Assembly (NCBI GenBank): GCA_017631775.1
Contig: JAGBSQ010000081.1
Coordinates: 1-6,005, forward strand
Origin: Clostridia bacterium
GTDB lineage: Bacteria; Bacillota_A; Clostridia; Oscillospirales; CAG-272
DNA: 6,005 nucleotides
Direction of reading: 5' to 3'
A program made the position numbers and the translations under genes. The first letter of the stretch is position 1, and every line of letters begins with the position of its first letter. The notes beneath the pieces were generated by a model. The model saw nothing but the letters and a program-made list of their open reading frames with translations. It did no database searches and was not told where the DNA came from. This document shows, piece after piece, positions 1 to 5,263 of the stretch.

Positions 1-411
1 AAAGGGCTTGGTAAATTGAATACCGGAGTCCCAGTTTTGATTGTTTACCATAAAGATAACGGTATCTTCGGGCAGATCACAATCAGCTTCTCTTACAATT
101 TTAAATTTGCGGGCATCCTTTTGACCTTCGTAGCCGGTTACGGTGATGCCGTGCTCTGCGAGTGCATCCATCATACCAAGCCACTTGTTGGTAAAGTGCT
201 GTCCTTCATAGCCGTAGTAGTTATACAATGCAAAGAAAATTGCATTTTTTGTTCCTCTAAAGGACTCGATGTTGGGATCCCCTTCTTCGGTTTGGTTGCC
301 ACCGAAAACGAAAAAGTTTTCGAGCTTACATGCAGACAAAGAATAGCAGGAAATAACAAGTACGACAATTATTGTTAATCTTTTCAAAAAATCCAATCTT
401 TTACGCTTCAT
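1..411 (-). CDS. Lipoprotein, probable substrate-binding protein of the sugar ABC transporter (partial, C-terminus outside window)
   Basis: The first 137 residues are visible and the frame stays open to the left edge. The N-terminus is a lipoprotein signal peptide: basic MKRKR, a hydrophobic stretch at about residues 12-25, and a lipobox LSAC whose Cys28 would be lipidated, so the mature protein would sit on the outer face of the membrane. The start at 411 is supported by AAAGGAG nine bases upstream, and it lies inside the last codons of the preceding permease gene (11-base overlap, different frame), which implies coupled translation. After a polar linker comes an alpha/beta-like segment (about residues 55-100, with a WLGMMDALAEHGI helix followed by a VTGYEGQ strand) that fits the first lobe of a periplasmic-binding-protein fold. 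I do not recognise a specific family. The substrate-binding role is inferred mainly from the lipobox and operon position; the ligand is unknown. Being last in the operon is unusual for a binding protein. Confidence 0.72.
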   Translation of the reverse strand, partial: MKRKRLDFLKRLTIIVVLVISCYSLSACKLENFFVFGGNQTEEGDPNIESFRGTKNAIFFALYNYYGYEGQHFTNKWLGMMDALAEHGITVTGYEGQKDARKFKIVREADCDLPEDTVIFMVNNQNWDSGIQFTKPF

Positions 412-1519
412 TTTTGGAGTCTCCTTTGTCATTCAGTTGCAATCTTTTTTCTTTCCAAATGTATCTTCTCATCTTTACCCAGTTGAGGAACTTGTACTTA
501 TCAACCATGTAAACGAGTACTGCAAATACGCTGAAGCCGTTGATCAAGCTGGAAACCGTTGCGGTGAGTGCATTGTCGAAGCCGTATGTGTAAAGCAGGG
601 TCGTGCCGATAACAGCAAGCAACAAACCAACGATTTGGTTGCTGTATCTTGCAAGAATACCGCCGATGAAGATGGGCAGGAAGTTCTTGAATACCGTACC
701 ACTGGAAGCAAGGTTTACGTTGATGGAAATGCTTGCGGTACCGCAAGAGCTCATTACTTGGTAAACCGCGATAAGAGCACCTGCAATGATAAAGCTTACG
801 ATACAGTGGGAAATCTCATTGATACCGGTATCAACACAAATCTTTTGGTTGTAAACCAGCGCCAGCTTGTTATAACCGTATCTGGTATAGCAAAGAGCGG
901 ACGCCATGATTACGCAGATGATGAGAAGAAGCGGGATCAGGATGATGGGTTCTTGGAAGAAGCTGGTGGTGTGAGGGCCCATTGCAAGGTTAACGGTACC
1001 GGTAGAACCGGTTGCGGTTGCAACAACCTGTGCAATACCTTCGTATACCAAACACATACCACGAGAAATAACAATGGGGGGGAGCTTGGTGGAAATGAGC
1101 ACCAAGGAGTGAATGAAGCCCAATACCATGCCGAACAAAATGCTCAAAAGCAAGAATTGGAAGATGTGTTCTACGGTGTCAACACCGGGAACGATGAGAG
1201 ATGCAAGCAAGCAAGCCAAAATACCGGTAGCACCCAGGGAGAAGTCCATTCTACCGGAGTTGAGGTTGGTATTGAGCGCGAGCGCTGCGATCAGGGTCAT
1301 CAGAATCGTTCTGCCCATGATCATAATGTTGCTGAAGTTATCAAAGGAATCACCAATGATGAACAAGCCAACACCGTTTGCGCGAGACATGATGCACGCG
1401 ATAACAATCATCAATGTGGGGCAAAACAGAGACCAGAAGAGTTTGGTTCCCAATCTCTTTGTTTTGGGATTGTTGAGAACAGAATTATTAAATTTAATAG
1501 GGTTTGTATAATTCATCAT
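401..1519 (-). CDS. Sugar ABC transporter permease, RbsC-type (second permease)
   Basis: A 372-residue integral membrane protein of the branched-chain/ribose permease family (BPD_transp_2), of normal family length. Recognisable segments are SGRMDFSLGATG (residues 88-99, equivalent to GGIDLSVG), LPPIVISRGM (146-155, equivalent to the pp-IvTLgm region) and TRYGYNKLALVYN (212-224, equivalent to the TrfGr-yAiG-N cytoplasmic loop). About nine or ten hydrophobic segments run from residue 27 to 340. They are followed by a basic cytoplasmic tail, KMRRYIWKEKR (349-359), ending in a charged stretch. It differs clearly from the permease encoded just upstream, so the pair probably forms a heterodimeric channel. 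The gene starts in an ATGA overlap with the upstream stop; a second ATG follows directly, and the first is favoured by the spacing of GGGAGGT. The first family motif has Arg where the second Gly is usual. Sugar specificity cannot be assigned. Confidence 0.87.
   Translation of the reverse strand: MMNYTNPIKFNNSVLNNPKTKRLGTKLFWSLFCPTLMIVIACIMSRANGVGLFIIGDSFDNFSNIMIMGRTILMTLIAALALNTNLNSGRMDFSLGATGILACLLASLIVPGVDTVEHIFQFLLLSILFGMVLGFIHSLVLISTKLPPIVISRGMCLVYEGIAQVVATATGSTGTVNLAMGPHTTSFFQEPIILIPLLLIICVIMASALCYTRYGYNKLALVYNQKICVDTGINEISHCIVSFIIAGALIAVYQVMSSCGTASISINVNLASSGTVFKNFLPIFIGGILARYSNQIVGLLLAVIGTTLLYTYGFDNALTATVSSLINGFSVFAVLVYMVDKYKFLNWVKMRRYIWKEKRLQLNDKGDSKNEA
421..427 (-). promoter_or_regulatory. 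Ribosome binding site of the lipoprotein gene
   Basis: AAAGGAG lies nine bases before the ATG at 411, inside the 3' end of the upstream permease gene. It fixes the lipoprotein start and shows that the 11-base gene overlap is genuine. Confidence 0.75.
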
Positions 1520-3000
1520 TGAATGCTACCTCCCGATGCTAACATTTTTGTTCTTGTATCCCACATATTTGCAAGAGATACCAAAATGAAGATGGCGCCC
1601 TTTACCATGTAGGAGTAGTCACCTACTTGGAAAGTCGGGGTAGAAATTGCTGCGAAGAATTCATCGAGGAATACCGAGAAGAATGCACCGATAACTGCGC
1701 AGCTAACTTTGGACTTGGGACCGCCGCTGGTGGTCATACCGCCAAATACGATAGCGATAACAACGTTCAAGCCTACTTGACCGAGAACGGTGGTGGAGCT
1801 GTACATACTACCGCTCATAGAGGAAGCAAACAGGAAGCCGCAAATACCAAGGCCTACACCGGAAATTGCGAAGGAGATGATACCTGCTCTCATAAGGTTG
1901 ATACCGTTGAATCTTGCAGCAACCTTATTGGAACCGATAAACTTATTTCTTCTACCAACCTTGGTGTAATTGAAAATGAACCAGCAAATAACAAAGAATA
2001 CTGCCAAGAACAATGCAAAGAACCAAGCCTTGGAGTTCATACCTGCATTAACGGTAATCAGTCCGCCGTATTCACCGATAATGGCTTCGTGAACAGCCGC
2101 GATGATGTTCATCATGGTCAGCGTCATAACCATTACAGGCAGGTTGAGCATGGTTGCAAGAATTGCATTGAGGATACCGAGACCTGCGCCGACAACAACC
2201 GCAAGAATGAGGGAGAGGGCGAGGTTGGAGGTGGAGTTGTAGGTCAATGCCGCAACGGTTGCACACATCAGGGATGCATTACCAAGCGACATATCGAAAC
2301 CGCCTTGCGAGTAAATGAATACCGCACCGGTTGCAACAACTGCTACGAAAATACTGTTGTTGATAACGTCACCAAGGTCGCCGGCATATCCGGTAATGTT
2401 CTTGCCGATAAAGTATGCGGCAATAACCAGGATGAGCATGCAAAGCGGAACCAGGTTAACGTAGAACTTTTTGTCGGTTAAGGTTGCCTTAATGTTAAGG
2501 GTAGCTTTTGTTTCAATGAGCTTGTTTCTAACACTTTCGATGGAAGAAACGATGCCGGTCACGTTGTAGACCAGCTTGGTGTATTCCTCATGCAGGAATA
2601 CTCTTTTGAGCTTGAGCTCTTTGATTTCCTCGTTGTAACGGTTCTTTTCTTGGATCTTTGCTCTCTTGCAAGCGGTCTCCAAGCCGAACTTAACGTTTTT
2701 GAACTCTTTGGCATCGGTGTCGTTTGCGTGCTTTTGGGTAGCTTCTGCCAAATCGGTCACCAATTTTTTATCCAACTGTTCAACGTTTGCAACGTGCGCT
2801 TGCTTGAGCGCTACCAATTGCTCTTTGATGTACTGCTTTAATTCAGCATCTTTTGCTTCGTAAATCTTTTTGATTTCTTCTTTAAGAGTGTTGATGCTCT
2901 CTTTTGTTTTAGCATCCTCGCTCAACTCGGTAAAGTCTATTACTCGTTGTACTAATGCTTGATCGAAGAAATTAAAAATTACATTTGTATTTCTTTCCAT
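1516..3000 (-). CDS. Sugar ABC transporter permease, RbsC-type, with long N-terminal coiled-coil extension (first permease)
   Basis: A 494-residue protein in two parts. Residues about 180-480 are an RbsC-like permease: GGFDMSLGNAS (233-243, matching GGIDLSVG), GILNAILATMLNLPVMVMTL (275-294), YTKVGRRNKFIGSNKVAARF (345-364, matching the TrfGr-yAiG-N-AA loop) and VFGGMTTSGGP (418-428, matching the viGGtsl-GG loop). Residues 1-175 are an extra hydrophilic region rich in K, E, A, Q and L. It has no proline before residue 185 and only two glycines (106 and 149), so it is predicted to be long alpha-helix or coiled coil with a likely break near residues 91-97 (HANDTDA). Family members normally have only a short tail before the first membrane helix and total about 310-350 residues. 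Because the extension precedes the first membrane segment and is highly charged, it should be cytoplasmic, next to the ATPase, which carries a matching insertion. The start at 3000 is supported by AAAGGAG five bases upstream; the gap from the ATPase stop is 13 bases. Confidence 0.88.
   Translation of the reverse strand: MERNTNVIFNFFDQALVQRVIDFTELSEDAKTKESINTLKEEIKKIYEAKDAELKQYIKEQLVALKQAHVANVEQLDKKLVTDLAEATQKHANDTDAKEFKNVKFGLETACKRAKIQEKNRYNEEIKELKLKRVFLHEEYTKLVYNVTGIVSSIESVRNKLIETKATLNIKATLTDKKFYVNLVPLCMLILVIAAYFIGKNITGYAGDLGDVINNSIFVAVVATGAVFIYSQGGFDMSLGNASLMCATVAALTYNSTSNLALSLILAVVVGAGLGILNAILATMLNLPVMVMTLTMMNIIAAVHEAIIGEYGGLITVNAGMNSKAWFFALFLAVFFVICWFIFNYTKVGRRNKFIGSNKVAARFNGINLMRAGIISFAISGVGLGICGFLFASSMSGSMYSSTTVLGQVGLNVVIAIVFGGMTTSGGPKSKVSCAVIGAFFSVFLDEFFAAISTPTFQVGDYSYMVKGAIFILVSLANMWDTRTKMLASGGSIQ
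1528..1534 (-). promoter_or_regulatory. Ribosome binding site of the second permease
   Basis: GGGAGGT lies eight bases before the ATG at 1519, within the final codons of the first permease. Together with the ATGA stop/start overlap it implies translational coupling of the two permeases. Confidence 0.75.
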
Positions 3001-3005
3001 AAGTA

Positions 3006-3012
3006 CTCCTTT
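3006..3012 (-). promoter_or_regulatory. Ribosome binding site of the first permease
   Basis: AAAGGAG lies five bases before the ATG at 3000, in the 13-base gap after the ATPase stop. It supports this start, and therefore confirms that the unusual N-terminal extension belongs to the protein. Confidence 0.8.
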
Positions 3013-3013
3013 C

Positions 3014-5080
3014 TTAGATCATATACTCAATGATTTGCTCTTGAGTCAAATCTTTGTCACGTGTAAATTCTTTGGTGATCTGTCCGTCTTTCATGATCAA
3101 AATTCTGTCGGACATACCGATCAGCTCGGGGAGCTCTTCGGAGATCATGATAATCGCCTTCCCTTCCAGCTTCATCTTGTAAAGCAATTGGTAAATGAAT
3201 TGCTTTACACCGATGTCAACGCCACGGGTAGGACAGTCAAGAATCAAAATTTCGGAATCGTTTGCAATCCACTTAGCAAAGGATACCTTTTGCTTGTTAC
3301 CGCCGGAGAGCGTGCTGACAAGCTGTTCTGCCGAGTTACATTTGATCTGCAATTCTCTTACCTGACGGTCAACCAGCTTCTTTTCACTACCCTTGGTAAC
3401 CAAGAAGTTGAATTTTGCAATGTTGTTGATAGATGCGATTGCAATATTATCGAAAATAGAGGTCTTAGCCGCAAGTGCTTCAACGTCTCTGTTCTTGGAA
3501 AGATAACCAATCTTTTTACTCATTGCAAAGCTTTCGCTTCTAACAAGCTCGTCAAGGTTTTCGCCGGTGTAAACAAAGCCACCTTCGATTTTAACGTTAC
3601 CGAACAATGCCTTACCAAGTGTGTGCATACCGCACTCGGAAAGACCGCCGATACCGAGGATCTCGCCCTTGTGGAGTTCGAGATTGATGTGCTTGAGTTG
3701 GTTGCCTTCGATACCGTCAACCATCTTAAGAACAACTTCCTCACCGTAGGAGCCGTCGTAATCGGAACGGTAGTAGTCACCCTTGAGCTCACGACCGATC
3801 ATGAACTTTTTGATTTGCTCTGCATCAAACTCGCCCTTTGCCTTATCGAGGTTAGCAACAATGTTACCGTCACGCAAAACGGTCAGGGTGTCACACTTCT
3901 CCATCAACTCATCCAAGTCGTGGGAAATGAACAGAACGGACTTGCCGGAGTTCTTAAGTTCTTCCATCTTTTTGTAAAGGAGGTTACGTCCGGTTTCGGA
4001 GAGAGCTGTAGTGGTCTCGTCGACGATGAAGATCTCGGGGTTCTTGTTAAGGCACTTAGCAATTTCGATCAGCTTTCTTTGTTGCATATCGTATGCCGCG
4101 GTAATAACCTCGGGTCTGATATCGTTTACACCGATTTTAGAAAGTGCATAGCCCGCATGCTTGCGCAGCTTTTTGCCGTTTACAAACAAACCGAAGATAG
4201 CGTTGAGGAAGAATTCTCTGATCTTTCTTACCGCTTTGTTTTCAACAAGGACCTTGATGTCTTGAACGTTGTTCAGATAGCAGTTCTTAAGGGATTGAAC
4301 GTCCTTTGCTACCCAATCCAACTTCATGTAGGTCTTGTTTTGCAGACCCTTGATGAGTCGCTTATATGCCTTTTTCGCTTCTGCAACGTCGTTGTCAAGT
4401 CTTCTCTTTTTGATGACCTCGTCCAACTGCTCGGCGTTTTCGGCATATTTTTGATTGATGGCCTCGAGCTTTTGGTTAAACTCGGCAAATGCTTGCTCTG
4501 CCTTTTCGTTAAACTCGTTTACAATAGCTGTCTTTTTTGCCTCGTTGCTTGTCAAGAGCTGTTCATTCAGCTTTTTGTACTCAGCCGAAAGGGCTGCAGT
4601 TGCTTTTTTGAGGAGCTCTTTTGCTTCTGCCTTAGGCTTCTCTGCCATCAGAGCAGAATATTCTTTTTTGATATTTACGATGGAAGTAACGTCCAGATCA
4701 AACAAAGGAGAAAAGTCTTCGATCTTTCTCGATTCGAAGTAATTTACACCTGCAAATTGCTTCAACTCACCGAGGAAGATGTTTTCGGCAACACTGATTT
4801 CGCTGATGGTACCGTTCTCTTGAACGATAATACCGATGCCGCCGTTGAGGGCCTCGATCATGGAAGCAGGCTCCCAGACCTCGCCGTGATACCACATTGT
4901 ACCGCTTGTTTTTTGATGAATACCAGTCATCAATGCACTCATCGTGGATTTACCGGAACCGTTTTCACCAATAAATCCGCGAATTTCACCGGCATAAATT
5001 TCAATATCAACGTCATTCAATGCAATTGTCGGGCCGAATTGTTTTACAATATGGCTGGCTTTAAAAATTGGTTGTTTCAT
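3014..5080 (-). CDS. Two-domain sugar ABC transporter ATP-binding protein (RbsA/MglA/XylG class) with coiled-coil insertion
   Basis: A 688-residue cytoplasmic ATPase with two fused nucleotide-binding domains (NBDs), powering uptake through the two permeases encoded downstream. NBD1 has Walker A GENGSGKST (38-46), Q-loop Gln87, Walker B IVDE (352-355, catalytic Glu355) and H-loop His387, but a degenerate signature, YDMQQ (330-334), in place of LSGGQ. NBD2 ends like RbsA (PTRGVDIGVK at 617-626, then EELPELIGMSDRI). It has a perfect signature LSGGN (591-595) but a non-consensus P-loop (GLSECGMHTL, 479-488) and Cys616 in place of the Walker B glutamate. Family members are about 500 residues. The surplus of roughly 180 lies between Q-loop and signature of NBD1 as a charged helical region: residues 138-290, with no proline from 150 to 322. 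The start at 5080 gives a natural family N-terminus, but no Shine-Dalgarno lies close to it. The stop is 13 bases before the next gene. Confidence 0.93.
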   Translation of the reverse strand: MKQPIFKASHIVKQFGPTIALNDVDIEIYAGEIRGFIGENGSGKSTMSALMTGIHQKTSGTMWYHGEVWEPASMIEALNGGIGIIVQENGTISEISVAENIFLGELKQFAGVNYFESRKIEDFSPLFDLDVTSIVNIKKEYSALMAEKPKAEAKELLKKATAALSAEYKKLNEQLLTSNEAKKTAIVNEFNEKAEQAFAEFNQKLEAINQKYAENAEQLDEVIKKRRLDNDVAEAKKAYKRLIKGLQNKTYMKLDWVAKDVQSLKNCYLNNVQDIKVLVENKAVRKIREFFLNAIFGLFVNGKKLRKHAGYALSKIGVNDIRPEVITAAYDMQQRKLIEIAKCLNKNPEIFIVDETTTALSETGRNLLYKKMEELKNSGKSVLFISHDLDELMEKCDTLTVLRDGNIVANLDKAKGEFDAEQIKKFMIGRELKGDYYRSDYDGSYGEEVVLKMVDGIEGNQLKHINLELHKGEILGIGGLSECGMHTLGKALFGNVKIEGGFVYTGENLDELVRSESFAMSKKIGYLSKNRDVEALAAKTSIFDNIAIASINNIAKFNFLVTKGSEKKLVDRQVRELQIKCNSAEQLVSTLSGGNKQKVSFAKWIANDSEILILDCPTRGVDIGVKQFIYQLLYKMKLEGKAIIMISEELPELIGMSDRILIMKDGQITKEFTRDKDLTQEQIIEYMI

Positions 5081-5090
5081 AAAATATTGC

Positions 5091-5112
5091 GTATGAAATC
5101 AAAAATTCATAC
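5091..5112 (-). promoter_or_regulatory. Hairpin between Shine-Dalgarno and ATPase start
   Basis: In the transcript, GTATGAA (5112-5106) pairs perfectly with TTCATAC (5097-5091) around an 8-base loop. The stem contains the minigene ATG and begins one base after the AGGAGG core. If it forms, the distance from GGAGG to the ATPase ATG shrinks from 33 bases to 11 unpaired bases, within a usable range. The pairing is visible directly; its function is inferred. Confidence 0.5.
5099..5110 (-). other. Possible 3-codon leader minigene (Met-Asn-Phe-stop)
   Basis: ATG at 5110 directly follows the strong Shine-Dalgarno and is in frame with the ATPase, but reaches TGA after three codons, 18 bases before the ATPase ATG. 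TGA also serves as the ordinary stop of the GH3 gene and of the first permease here, so recoding to an amino acid is unlikely. The spacing from GGAGG to this ATG is only three bases, shorter than usual, so initiation may be weak. It could be a regulatory minigene or an accident of the hairpin sequence. Confidence 0.3.
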
Positions 5113-5113
5113 T

Positions 5114-5121
5114 CCTCCTTT
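5114..5121 (-). promoter_or_regulatory. Displaced Shine-Dalgarno of the transporter operon
   Basis: AAAGGAGG is an almost perfect anti-16S match, but it ends 33 bases before the ATPase ATG at 5080 and three bases before the minigene ATG at 5110. No other purine-rich site lies near 5080: the ten bases before the start are GCAATATTTT. This is the only plausible ribosome entry site for the first gene of the operon. Confidence 0.75.
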
Positions 5122-5137
5122 CTTTTTATGGAACAGT

Positions 5138-5172
5138 TGATAAAAGAACGCACAAAACGCCATTATTTATCA
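5138..5172 (-). repeat. Inverted repeat TGATAAA / TTTATCA in the 5' leader
   Basis: Seven-base perfect arms (5138-5144 and 5166-5172) are separated by 21 bases, starting a few bases after the expected transcription start. It could be an operator for a sugar-responsive repressor or a weak RNA stem. The arms are A+T-rich, so chance is possible. Confidence 0.3.
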
Positions 5173-5182
5173 TGCTATAAAT

Positions 5183-5211
5183 ATTATACTATATTATAAT
5201 GGAAATTTCAA
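5183..5211 (-). promoter_or_regulatory. Sigma-A type promoter of the transporter operon
   Basis: Reading the minus strand, -35 TTGAAA (5211-5206) is followed by an exact 17-base spacer and -10 TATAAT (5188-5183). Transcription would begin near 5176-5175, giving a leader of about 95 bases before the ATPase. A second TATAAT at 5198-5193 has no good -35 at the right distance. The placement shows that the transporter genes can be expressed independently of the upstream GH3 gene. Confidence 0.75.
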
Positions 5212-5223
5212 CAATTATTTTGC

Positions 5224-5263
5224 TGATTTTGAACGAATTTTGTCGCTTTTTTCATCAAAATCA
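5224..5263 (-). repeat. Inverted repeat TGATTTTGA / TCAAAATCA at the end of the GH3 gene
   Basis: Nine-base perfect arms (5263-5255 and 5232-5224) are separated by 22 bases; the first arm begins with the GH3 stop codon TGA. In RNA this could form a long A/U-rich stem, but no T-run follows it, so it is a poor intrinsic terminator. It ends 13 bases upstream of the -35 box at 5211, where an operator would also be plausible. Confidence 0.3.

Noticed and set aside
3035..5140. A 701-codon open frame on the plus strand opposite the ATPase, and similar long plus-strand frames opposite both permeases (437-1522 and 1627-2481).
   Set aside because: These frames are exactly codon-aligned with the minus-strand genes. 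They stay open only because those genes avoid TTA, CTA and TCA codons over long stretches. The translations lack domain-like features, while the minus-strand proteins match known families with good ribosome binding sites.
5241..5254. A sequence resembling a CcpA catabolite-repression (cre) site, TGAAAAAAGCGACA on the minus strand.
   Set aside because: Both outer parts match the cre consensus, but the central CG and the T of the core are missing.
5224..5263. The inverted repeat at the GH3 stop codon as an intrinsic terminator.
   Set aside because: The stem is A/U-rich with a 22-base loop and no following T-run, so I list it only as a repeat.
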